From contig JAIUYC010000193.1 of the NCBI GenBank assembly GCA_020216575.1, positions 1 through 6,980 of the forward strand: a stretch of DNA of 6,980 nucleotides. The letters run 5' to 3'. Below the pieces are notes generated by a model, which worked only from the letters and a program-made list of their open reading frames with translations, did not search any database and was not told the origin of the DNA. The translations under genes were made by a program, and so were the position numbers. Shown here piece after piece: positions 1 to 6,047 of the stretch. The stretch is from Coleofasciculus sp. S288 (GTDB taxonomy: Bacteria > Cyanobacteriota > Cyanobacteriia > Cyanobacteriales > Coleofasciculaceae). The first letter of the stretch is position 1, and each line of letters starts with the position of its first letter.

Positions 1-1
1 C

Positions 2-1171
2 CTTAGCAAATTTTTGGCGGCAGCCCTTGCTAAGCTAGTTTACCGCTACAACCTGCCAGAGATGATGACAATGTGGTCACTGTCAATGCCACAGGTGGGG
101 GCGACGCTAGCGGCAACACTGGTCGGCTACCGAGCCGATATACTCGATGAAGGGGTGCTAAACAGCGTGATTGTCCTGATGCTGACGACCTCTACGCTCG
201 GTCCGATTCTGACATCCCGATTTGCACCTCAACTGGATACAGCAACAACAGGTTTATCAACAGCCTTATCAGAGACTATCTCTCAAATCGAGGAGATACC
301 AGAAGTATCACCTGAAAAGAGCGAGTTTACAGTAGTGGTGCCAATTTATAATCCGAAGACTCAGCGGTACTTGATGGAAATGGCAACCTTGTTGGTAAAC
401 CACGAAGGAGGCCGGATTGTTCCATTAGCGATCGCTCAAGCTTACGCACACATGGACTCCCCGGAGATGGACAAATCGCTCCGAAACAGTCAGTGGTTGC
501 TCGAACAGGCAAACGAGTTGAGTCGAGAATTGGGCGTTGAGGCGTCACCGCAACTGCGAATTGAGTACGACGTTGCTCAAGGAATTAGCCATGCCAGTCG
601 AGAACTCAATGCCAGCATGATTGTGCTAGGTTTGAGCGGACGGATGGGGTTCAGGGCACGCTTGTTTGGCAATGTGACGGATAGCGTGCTGTGGTCTGCT
701 CACTGCTTAGTCGTAGTGGCACGCCTTTTAGATTCACCGCTAAAAATCCAGCGCATTTTGGTGCCGATAGAGAGCCTAACAACATCGGCGGTGCGTCCGT
801 TACGATTTGCCCATATTCTAGCTGACATCAATCAAGCTCAAGTGACGTTACTCCATGTATGCGACCCTAGAACTCCAGAAAGCCGAATCGCGTGGACTAA
901 ATCTCAGTTGGAAGTGATGGTTTCCAGGTTAGTGCCTCATAATCCTGCGATAGAGATTCAGATCGTGCCACAGGACAATGTGACTGACGTAATTCTCAAG
1001 GCAGCTCAATCCCATGATCTTGTTGTATTGCGATCGCTCCGACGTCGGGTTGGTGCCGATGGATTGGCAATTGGCGAAGTAACGACCCCGTTAGTGCAGC
1101 AGCTGAGTTGCTCGGTTGTCCTGTTGGGAGAGCCACAGGGGACACTGACAAGTGTTCTTGCTGATAACTAA
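2..1171 (+). CDS. CPA2-type cation/proton antiporter with two C-terminal USP-like domains (5'-truncated by window edge)
   Basis: This is the C-terminal 389 codons of an inner-membrane or thylakoid-membrane cation/H+ exchanger of the CPA2 (Kef/NapA-like) type. The frame is open to the first base, so the true start lies outside; the TTG at 14 is simply an internal Leu codon. Counting from the first visible codon, residues about 26-74 hold the last two membrane helices, with the family-typical 'LSMPQVGATLAATLVGY' and 'VLNSVIVLMLTTSTLGPIL'. Two universal-stress-protein-like folds follow, at about 109-242 and 249-378. The first keeps a nucleotide-binding loop of the form G-2x-G-9x-G (Gly210, Gly213, Gly223), but Asn224 replaces the usual Ser/Thr. 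The second has the core strands (ILVPIE, VTLLHVC, DLVVLRS, CSVVLLG) and no Gly-rich loop. Such tails are thought to regulate transport through nucleotide or stress sensing. The exchanged ion cannot be told from this part. The stop codon touches the repeat at 1171-1266. Confidence 0.9.
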   Translation, partial: LSKFLAAALAKLVYRYNLPEMMTMWSLSMPQVGATLAATLVGYRADILDEGVLNSVIVLMLTTSTLGPILTSRFAPQLDTATTGLSTALSETISQIEEIPEVSPEKSEFTVVVPIYNPKTQRYLMEMATLLVNHEGGRIVPLAIAQAYAHMDSPEMDKSLRNSQWLLEQANELSRELGVEASPQLRIEYDVAQGISHASRELNASMIVLGLSGRMGFRARLFGNVTDSVLWSAHCLVVVARLLDSPLKIQRILVPIESLTTSAVRPLRFAHILADINQAQVTLLHVCDPRTPESRIAWTKSQLEVMVSRLVPHNPAIEIQIVPQDNVTDVILKAAQSHDLVVLRSLRRRVGADGLAIGEVTTPLVQQLSCSVVLLGEPQGTLTSVLADN

Positions 1172-1266
1172 TACCAAGTTGTAGTCTAATGTAGAACTTG
1201 CATCTTGCCTGCGGCTGACAGGCGAGACGCCTGTTCTACGTTTGACGTTTGAACGCAACTTGGTAT
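1171..1266. repeat. Nested inverted repeat, MITE-like, between convergent genes
   Basis: The outer arms are a perfect 11-bp inverted repeat: ATACCAAGTTG at 1171-1181 and its complement at 1256-1266. Inside are a second pair, GTAGAAC at 1191-1197 and GTTCTAC at 1233-1239, and a tight palindrome ACAGGCG-AGA-CGCCTGT at 1218-1234. The size (96 bp), lack of coding capacity and nested symmetry fit a miniature inverted-repeat element. From memory, 'aggcgagacgcct'-type palindromes are dispersed in many cyanobacterial genomes. I do not assign a family and see no convincing target-site duplication. The element follows the antiporter stop codon directly, so the RNA hairpin could also help end or protect that transcript. 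No U-tract follows, so it is not called a terminator. Confidence 0.75.
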
Positions 1267-1343
1267 AAGTCCTTAACCTGATGAAGATGAGTTGAATCCT
1301 CTGCCTTGAGGAGAGGTATGGGGATTTCCCTGTTGCCCGTTCC

Positions 1344-1850
1344 CTATTCCTTACTTCCCTTTAAAAGTTCTTCCAGTTGCTGCTTTTCCTGTTTCAATTC
1401 TTCTTCTTTCGCTTTCAACTGGGCCGCGGTCACTTCCAGTTGCTGTTTTTCCCGTTTCAATTCTTCTTCGAGCGTTTGAATTTGCTCGCGACGCGCTTCC
1501 ATTTCCAAACGTTGGCGGGTCAAATCCTGGCTTCGCTGGGTTAGGTCTTGCCGCCATTGTTCGGTACGTTCTGCTTCCTCCTCTAAGAATCTGGGGCTAA
1601 CCCCAGTAGTTAGATACTGTCGTACCAACTCCAATACCCAATCTTTAGCCTGTTGGATATTCACAACTTCTTGATTCTCAGAAAGATCGACCAACACTAA
1701 TAGGTCTGGGGTCAGGGAATGGGTGTCGGTCAGGGGTACGTTTTCTGGGTTGATTACTGCCCAGGAATTCTCAGAGTGTTGGCGGGCTAGCAATTTCAGT
1801 TCTACCCTGCCTGTACTCTCATTATGTTGCACTTGGGCTAGGTGTAGCAT
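1344..1850 (-). CDS. Conserved-looking protein of unknown function with C-terminal coiled coil
   Basis: This is a 168-residue protein with no signal peptide, membrane segment or catalytic motif that I recognise. Residues 1-85 look globular, with beta-type segments such as 'DLLVLVDLSENQEVVNI' followed by a helix 'QAKDWVLELVRQYL'. Residues about 88-165 are an almost uninterrupted charged helix rich in Glu, Gln, Lys and Arg with heptad leucines, which is a coiled coil. Its last part consists of two 21-residue copies (three heptads each): EEELKREKQQLE... and EEELKQEKQQLE.... I recall similar 'MLHLAQVQ...' proteins from other cyanobacteria annotated only as hypothetical. The start is the ATG at 1850; no clear Shine-Dalgarno sequence precedes it, which is common in cyanobacteria. 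It lies 147 bp downstream of valS on the same strand, so co-transcription is possible. It converges with the antiporter gene. Oligomerisation or scaffolding is a guess from the helix alone. Confidence 0.8.
   Translation of the reverse strand: MLHLAQVQHNESTGRVELKLLARQHSENSWAVINPENVPLTDTHSLTPDLLVLVDLSENQEVVNIQQAKDWVLELVRQYLTTGVSPRFLEEEAERTEQWRQDLTQRSQDLTRQRLEMEARREQIQTLEEELKREKQQLEVTAAQLKAKEEELKQEKQQLEELLKGSKE
1371..1469 (-). repeat. In-frame 63-bp tandem duplication inside the coiled-coil gene
   Basis: The 36-bp stretch at 1371-1406 recurs at 1434-1469 with 34 of 36 bases identical. The 63-bp offset equals 21 codons, or exactly three heptads, so the duplication lengthens the coiled coil without breaking its register. 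The near-identity at the DNA level suggests a recent duplication or ongoing homogenisation. Confidence 0.85.
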
Positions 1851-1900
1851 TGACTGTCATTTGTTAGGTGTTAAGAGTCAGAAACAACGGTGTAGAAACA

Positions 1901-1978
1901 AAGGATTAGAGACTAGAAAAACTATAGTTAGATTCTGCCTCAGCCACTAAGGTTGAGCCTTCCTAGTTTCTAACCCTT
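1901..1978. repeat. Imperfect inverted repeat downstream of valS
   Basis: The arms are 1901-1916 and 1963-1978. The left arm AAGGATTAGAGACTAG matches the reverse complement of the right arm (AAGGGTTAGAAACTAG) at 14 of 16 positions. Between them is a smaller hairpin, CTCAGCC-ACTAA-GGTTGAG (1939-1957), with one G-T pair. The whole lies in the 147-bp gap between valS and the coiled-coil gene. It could be a remnant mini-element or a 3'-UTR structure of the valS transcript. No U-run directly follows a stem on the minus strand, so it is not called a terminator. Confidence 0.45.
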
Positions 1979-1997
1979 GCATGCCAGTCTCTTATCT

Positions 1998-4900
1998 CTA
2001 CAGTCGAGCGAGGCGATCGCGCAAAATTTCCGCTTGCTTTTGGGCCTCGGCTAAAGCATCTTTCACACCTTGCACGACTTCTTCCGGGGCTTTGCTAACA
2101 AAATTTTGATTCGCCAAACGCCCGGAAAGAGATTTTACGTCCGCTTCCACTTTAGCTAACTTTTTTTGTAACTTAGCGCGAAGGGCATCCACATCCACAA
2201 CTCCAGATAGAGGAAGCAGGACTTGAACAGTACCCACAACACCCGCCATTGTTGTCTTGAGTTCGCTCTCCAGTGCTGGGATAATGCTCAATGTCTCCAC
2301 CTTGGCTAAATCTTGGATGTAAGAGCGCCCCGCTTCCAGGATTTGACGTTCACTGGCGTTCTCACTTTGGAGGATAATTGGCACTCGGTCGCCTGGTTTG
2401 ATATCTGCCTCAGCCCGGAGGTTGCGAATCGTGCGGATCGCACCAATCAGTAGATCGAACTGTTGCTCGAGTTCTGGGTTAATAAGAGCAGGGGAAGCAG
2501 GGAAAGCAGACGGTAAATTTTGTCCTAGCTCCTCGTGTACCTCTGCTTGTGTTGCTTTTTGTTCAATCCTCAGTTCCGACACTTGCGGTGGTTGTAGCTT
2601 GCCGAGAATCTCTTGTTTGAGCGATCGCGTTTCCACTGCCAACTCCTGGCGATTCGCAACTCGGAGTAAATAGCGATTAACAAACCAAATCGAGTATCCC
2701 AAACCAATCAGTTCAAAGGTTGTTGAGACTAAGGGAATGTCATTAATCGCATCGAGGGCTGCTATCACTACTCTCAGGGCAATCATCGCGCCCAAGAACA
2801 AACCAACTGTAATTAAGGGCTGTTGGTAGTTCCCGAAAAATTCTCCTGCGGCAGCAGGCAGTTCTGATAAAAACCTGGCAGCTTGGTTCCAGAGTTGCGC
2901 TGCTTGAGACAACGGTTTGTCTGGAGGGATTGGAGATTGAGAAGACGCGGAGAAGGGGAGATGGGGTGACGCGGAGAGTTCTTCTGCAAAATTCCCCGTG
3001 TCCCTGTGTCCCTGTGTCCCCGTGTCCCCGTGTCCCCGTGTCCCCGTATCCTCTTTCCCAGTCTCTGGATAACGTTGCACCGCCAAAACCGCGTCGGATT
3101 TTTGCGTCAGCGTATGCCAAATTTCTTCGGTGATGTGGGGCATAAAGGGATGGAGGAGTTTGAGAATTCCATCCAGCACATAGGCGAGAGTTTGTTGAGC
3201 AACCAATCGGGATGGTGAAGTGGCATCCTCACGCAGACGCGATTTGACCAGCTCAATATACCAGTCGCAGAAGTCACCCCAGATGAAGTCATAAAGTCCC
3301 TTAGCGGCTTCACCTAAGCCGTAGTTGTCGAGGGAGTCATTGGTTTGATGCACGACTTGATGGTAGCGCGAGAGAATCCAGCGATCGCTCAACTCCAATG
3401 TCTCTGCTGCGGGTTCACCCAACTCCTGTGGTGTCTTGCCATCCAAATTCATCAACACGAATCGAGCAGCGTTCCACAGTTTGTTGGCAAAGTTGCGCGA
3501 CGCTTGCACTGATACCGACTCATCCGTCTTGCGATCGTACTCCATCCGGATGTCTTGACCGGCACCTGCCACTTCTCGAACCAGGGTGTAACGCAGGGCA
3601 TCCGTGCCGTACTTGTCCATCAGCAATAACGGATCGATGCCATTCCCTGCCGTTTTGGACATTTTCTTGCCGTTTTCATCCAGCACGAGTCCATGAATGT
3701 ACACGGCTTCAAATGGCATCTGATCGGTGAAATGTCCTGCCATCATCGTCATCCTGGCCACCCAGAAGAAGATGATGTCAAAGCCAGTAACCAGGGTTGT
3801 GGTGGGATAGTACGTTTCTAAATCTTTGGTCTGTTCAGGCCAGCCCATCGTAGAGAACGGCCACAAACCGGAAGAAAACCAGGTATCGAGAACATCGGGG
3901 TCTTGTTTTAGCTTGACATTTTCACCAAATTGTGCATTTGCTTTCTCCCATGCTTCATCCTGATTGTGAGCGACAACAAACGGGGTATTGTCGGTAATTT
4001 CCCCATCCGTTTCACTCACGGCATACCAGGCAGGAATTTGATGTCCCCACCACAACTGGCGGGAGATGCACCAGTCTTGCAGCTTCACCAACCAGTCGCG
4101 ATAGACTTTCGTCCAGCGTTCTGGCACGAAATCGGGTGAATGCTTCTGGTCGAGGAAGTTCAACGCCCTGTCAGCTAGGGGGCGAATTTTGACGAACCAC
4201 TGAGTGGAGAGGAGAGGTTCGATGGGGACTTTGCCGCGATCGCTATACGGCACTGTATGATTGTAGTCCTCTACCTTCACCAAGACGCCGTCTTCCTCTA
4301 AGCGCTTCACCACGTTCTTCCGGGCTTCAAAACGGTCTTGCCCTTGGAATAGTCCGGCATTTTCGTTCAGCGTGCCATCCTTATTCATAATATTGATGAA
4401 GGGCAAATTGTGACGCTTGCCCATCTCAAAGTCATTCGGGTCATGGGCGGGTGTCACTTTCACGCAACCCGTCCCGAACTCTGGGTCAACCAACTCATCC
4501 GCAATAATCGGAATTTCCCGCCCCATAATCGGCAGCATCAGCGTCTTGCCAATTAAATCCTTGTAGCGTTCGTCGTTCGGATTGACTGCAACCGCCGTAT
4601 CGCCCAGCATGGTTTCAGGTCGAGTGGTTGCCACTTCCACAGAACCACTGCCATCACTGAGAGGATAGCGGAAGTGCCACAGATGCCCGTTGACCTCCTG
4701 GTTTTCCACCTCCAAATCTGAAACAGCAGACTGGGTGGCAGGACACCAGTTCACCATGTACTCACCCCGATAAATTAGCCCTTGTTCATAGAGTCGGACA
4801 AAGGCTTCAATGACGGCGTTGGATAAACCTTCATCCATCGTGAAGCGTTCCCGCGACCAATCGACCGATACCCCCAAACGTCGCAGTTGCTTGACAATTG

Positions 4901-5288
4901 TACCCTCAGACTCTCTCTTCCACTGCCAAGCGCGATCGAGATATTCCTCTCGTCCCAATTCGTTGCGAGTTTTGCCTTCTTTTTTCAGTTGCTTGTCCAG
5001 CATCGTAGATACAGCAATGCTGGCGTGGTCGGTTCCAGGTAGCCACAAGGTATTGCGCCCTTTCATCCGATGGTAGCGGACGAGGATGTCCATGATGGTT
5101 TGTCCCAAGGCGTGACCCATGTGCAAGCTACCGGTTACGTTGGGCGGTGGAATCACCATCGAGTAAGGTTCGCCCGGGTGACTGGGGTCAGCCTTGAAGA
5201 CTTGGTGTTCTTCCCAGTACTTCTGCCACTTCGCTTCGGTGGTTTTGGGGTCGTATTGGGTGTCTAGGGTGGGTGTTGTTGCAGTCAT
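1998..5288 (-). CDS. valS: Valyl-tRNA synthetase with inserted CAAD membrane anchor
   Basis: This class I synthetase charges tRNA-Val with valine using ATP. It is a complete protein of 1096 residues. The signatures in order are HMGH (56-59), the editing (CP1) domain with [10 protein letters not shown] (221-230) and AHDPNDF (281-287), [16 protein letters not shown] (406-421), KMSK (542-545) and the anticodon-binding helices (about 635-740). The anticodon domain resumes at about 938 ('[17 protein letters not shown]'), followed by the C-terminal coiled tRNA arm (about 1033-1096). An insert of roughly 195 residues (742-937) explains the length beyond the usual 900 or so. It comprises a low-complexity linker and then a CAAD domain (about 795-905) with two hydrophobic segments (821-845 and 851-873). 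CAAD domains anchor cyanobacterial synthetases to membranes, including thylakoids. The start is set at MTATT (ATG at 5288), where similarity to the family begins just afterwards; no Shine-Dalgarno is evident. An in-frame ATG at 5381 would add 31 residues encoded partly by repeat DNA and is rejected. Confidence 0.97.
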   Translation of the reverse strand: MTATTPTLDTQYDPKTTEAKWQKYWEEHQVFKADPSHPGEPYSMVIPPPNVTGSLHMGHALGQTIMDILVRYHRMKGRNTLWLPGTDHASIAVSTMLDKQLKKEGKTRNELGREEYLDRAWQWKRESEGTIVKQLRRLGVSVDWSRERFTMDEGLSNAVIEAFVRLYEQGLIYRGEYMVNWCPATQSAVSDLEVENQEVNGHLWHFRYPLSDGSGSVEVATTRPETMLGDTAVAVNPNDERYKDLIGKTLMLPIMGREIPIIADELVDPEFGTGCVKVTPAHDPNDFEMGKRHNLPFINIMNKDGTLNENAGLFQGQDRFEARKNVVKRLEEDGVLVKVEDYNHTVPYSDRGKVPIEPLLSTQWFVKIRPLADRALNFLDQKHSPDFVPERWTKVYRDWLVKLQDWCISRQLWWGHQIPAWYAVSETDGEITDNTPFVVAHNQDEAWEKANAQFGENVKLKQDPDVLDTWFSSGLWPFSTMGWPEQTKDLETYYPTTTLVTGFDIIFFWVARMTMMAGHFTDQMPFEAVYIHGLVLDENGKKMSKTAGNGIDPLLLMDKYGTDALRYTLVREVAGAGQDIRMEYDRKTDESVSVQASRNFANKLWNAARFVLMNLDGKTPQELGEPAAETLELSDRWILSRYHQVVHQTNDSLDNYGLGEAAKGLYDFIWGDFCDWYIELVKSRLREDATSPSRLVAQQTLAYVLDGILKLLHPFMPHITEEIWHTLTQKSDAVLAVQRYPETGKEDTGTRGHGDTGTQGHRDTGNFAEELSASPHLPFSASSQSPIPPDKPLSQAAQLWNQAARFLSELPAAAGEFFGNYQQPLITVGLFLGAMIALRVVIAALDAINDIPLVSTTFELIGLGYSIWFVNRYLLRVANRQELAVETRSLKQEILGKLQPPQVSELRIEQKATQAEVHEELGQNLPSAFPASPALINPELEQQFDLLIGAIRTIRNLRAEADIKPGDRVPIILQSENASERQILEAGRSYIQDLAKVETLSIIPALESELKTTMAGVVGTVQVLLPLSGVVDVDALRAKLQKKLAKVEADVKSLSGRLANQNFVSKAPEEVVQGVKDALAEAQKQAEILRDRLARL
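2478..3065 (-). other. CAAD-containing insert in ValRS (linker plus two-helix membrane anchor)
   Basis: These bases encode ValRS residues 742-937, the part absent from ordinary bacterial ValRS. Residues 742-794 (2907-3065) are low-complexity linker made of repeats. The CAAD domain covers about 795-905 (2574-2906): an amphipathic lead-in helix, then two hydrophobic stretches (2754-2828 and 2670-2738) and a basic/acidic helix '[16 protein letters not shown]'. Residues 906-937 are a second variable linker. The insert interrupts the anticodon-binding domain at a loop, so the catalytic core should fold independently of it. Confidence 0.85.
2994..3049 (-). repeat. Seven tandem 8-bp repeats inside valS, with G-quadruplex pattern on the coding strand
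   Basis: On the coding (minus) strand the unit is ACACGGGG with variants ACACAGGG and ATACGGGG, seven units without interruption. The array encodes residues 747-765 as an 8-residue peptide repeat, DTGTRGHG then DTGTQGHR then DTG. The unit is not a multiple of three, so all three frames encode the same type of peptide, and only changes by three units keep valS in frame. Four consecutive GGGG tracts separated by ACAC, then two GGG tracts and another GGGG, satisfy the usual G-quadruplex pattern in the mRNA and in the non-template DNA. A related degenerate region with GACGCGGAGA at 2944 and again at 2968 (24-bp offset) flanks it. Confidence 0.95.
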
Positions 5289-5385
5289 GCTGGGAACACT
5301 ATATGAAGACGAGCTAACTAAATTTTGCCACAGGGCTGGAAGCGGTAAGAGAGAACGAACCGCAGAGGACGCAGAGAACATAGAG

Positions 5386-5410
5386 GAGAGGTAAGGAGAG
5401 GTAAGAGAGG
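5386..5410 (+). promoter_or_regulatory. Purine-rich tandem repeat supplying the ribosome binding site
   Basis: Two copies of GAGAGGTAAG (5386-5395 and 5396-5405) precede AGAGG and the ATG at 5411. GGAGAGG at 5395-5401 lies 9 nt before the start codon and is a good Shine-Dalgarno match. The AGAGG touching the ATG is too close to serve. The repeat therefore provides more than one possible ribosome landing site. Confidence 0.6.
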
Positions 5411-5776
5411 ATGAGTGAGTTAGCAGGTTTGGTGATTGGGGCGGCGATTGAGGTGCATCGAGTGTTGGGTTCGGGTTTTTTGGAGTCGGTTTATGAGGAG
5501 GCGTTGGCGGCGGAACTTGAGTTACGGGGGATACGTTTTAATCGTCAAAAAGTGGTGGCTGTAAATTATAAGGGTCGCCGAGTTGGTGAAGGCAGGTTGG
5601 ACTTATTGGTTGGTAACACACTCATTGTCGAATTAAAAGCTGTAGCGAACATCACCCCCATCCACGAAGCCCAAGTTCTCTCCTATCTCAAAATGACAGG
5701 CTACCCCCTCGGTCTACTCATCAACTTCAACGTCCCTCTCCTCAAAGACGGCATCCGCCGCATCATCCTCTCCTAA
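5411..5776 (+). CDS. GxxExxY protein (PDDEXK_3 nuclease-fold family)
   Basis: This is a 121-residue protein, about the normal length for the GxxExxY family, whose cellular role is not established. The naming motif is Gly22-Phe-Leu-Glu25-Ser-Val-Tyr28. A PD-(D/E)xK-type core follows: Asp64 in 'GRLDLLV', then Glu74-Leu-Lys76 in 'IVELKAV', and a downstream Gln88-x3-Tyr92 ('QVLSY') like the QxxxY motif of RecB/Cas4-type nucleases. All the residues expected of an active metal-dependent nuclease fold are present, but activity is inferred, not shown. It has no signal peptide or membrane segment. The ATG at 5411 follows a purine-rich ribosome-binding repeat, and the stop lies in the first copy of an 11-bp repeat array. 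Base composition is odd: 5411-5640 has 84 G and 27 C, while 5641-5776 has 17 G and 55 C (hand count). It diverges from valS, with 122 bp between start codons. Confidence 0.92.
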   Translation: MSELAGLVIGAAIEVHRVLGSGFLESVYEEALAAELELRGIRFNRQKVVAVNYKGRRVGEGRLDLLVGNTLIVELKAVANITPIHEAQVLSYLKMTGYPLGLLINFNVPLLKDGIRRIILS

Positions 5777-5822
5777 CTCTCTCCTAACTCTCTCCTAACT
5801 CTCTCCTAACTCTCTCCTAACT
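5768..5822. repeat. Five perfect 11-bp tandem repeats at the 3' end of the GxxExxY gene
   Basis: The unit CTCTCCTAACT is repeated five times without a mismatch, and the first copy contains the gene's TAA stop (5774-5776). Because 11 is not a multiple of three, successive TAA triplets (5774, 5785, 5796, 5807 and 5818) fall in all three forward frames. The CTA in each unit likewise puts TAG in all three reverse frames. The array is followed by CTCTCTGCGCC, the inner part of the right inverted repeat. Confidence 0.95.
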
Positions 5823-5855
5823 CTCTCTGCGCCCTCTGCGCCTCTGTGGTTCGTT

Positions 5856-6047
5856 AAAAAACAACCAGCCTTTTGTATTACAAATGTATTATATCTAAAT
5901 CTTCACCAATCGTTAATGAAAATATTAGGATTACACCTACTGGCATCGGTTACGCTACAAAAAGAGCCAGATGGAGTTTAGGGCTGGAATTGAAGAGTGC
6001 GATCGCTACTAAATGCTCGTAAACTTCCATCTCTATTTTCTCCCTCC
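5856..6047. other. Intergenic region without a recognised gene
   Basis: This is AT-rich sequence between the end of the repeat-framed unit and the 3' end of the lipoprotein gene. It contains a HIP1 octamer at 5999-6006 and a short symmetrical TTGTATTACAA near 5874. A weak stem with five T residues after it (minus strand, about 5959-5986) could end the lipoprotein transcript, but pairing is only about four base pairs. No RNA gene or convincing small ORF is visible. Confidence 0.5.

Larger units (their letters stand above)
5354..5855. mobile_element. Candidate mobile unit: GxxExxY gene framed by inverted repeats
   Basis: The ends are AACGAACCGCAGAGG at 5354-5368 and, inverted, AACGAACCACAGAGG at 5841-5855 (14 of 15 identical), both facing inward. 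Each is followed inward by CGCAGAG-type sequence and then by purine-rich tandem repeats: GAGAGGTAAG twice on the left, and AGTTAGGAGAG (read on the minus strand) five times on the right. The similarity runs up to the gene edges: AGAGGATGA at 5406-5414 covers the start codon, and its exact complement is at 5763-5771 near the stop. The unit is 502 bp and holds one gene. There is no transposase and I see no target-site duplication, so mobility is an inference; it would be non-autonomous or nuclease-driven. It could instead be a repeat family that happens to flank this gene. Confidence 0.55.

Noticed and set aside
1351..1557. A 68-codon minus-strand frame inside the coiled-coil gene
   Set aside because: It overlaps the real gene in a second frame, and its apparent repeat is the shadow of the 63-bp duplication.
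2994..3049. CRISPR-like array
   Set aside because: The 8-bp units are directly adjacent with no spacers. The 11-bp array at 5768-5822 is rejected for the same reason.
2743..3120. A 125-codon frame on the minus strand inside valS
   Set aside because: It is valS read in another frame. It looks protein-like only because the 8-bp repeat gives the same peptide in all frames. It matters only as the frame entered after slippage.
5289..5381. A 31-residue N-terminal extension of ValRS starting at the ATG at 5381
   Set aside because: It is coded partly by the inverted-repeat end (5354-5368), has no synthetase similarity, and the family N-terminus begins just after MTATT at 5288.
5916..5969. A 17-codon frame after an ATG in the intergenic region
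   Set aside because: Too short, no ribosome binding site and no link to a downstream gene on that strand.
5959..5986. Terminator for the lipoprotein gene (minus strand)
   Set aside because: Only about four base pairs of stem before a run of five T; too weak to call.
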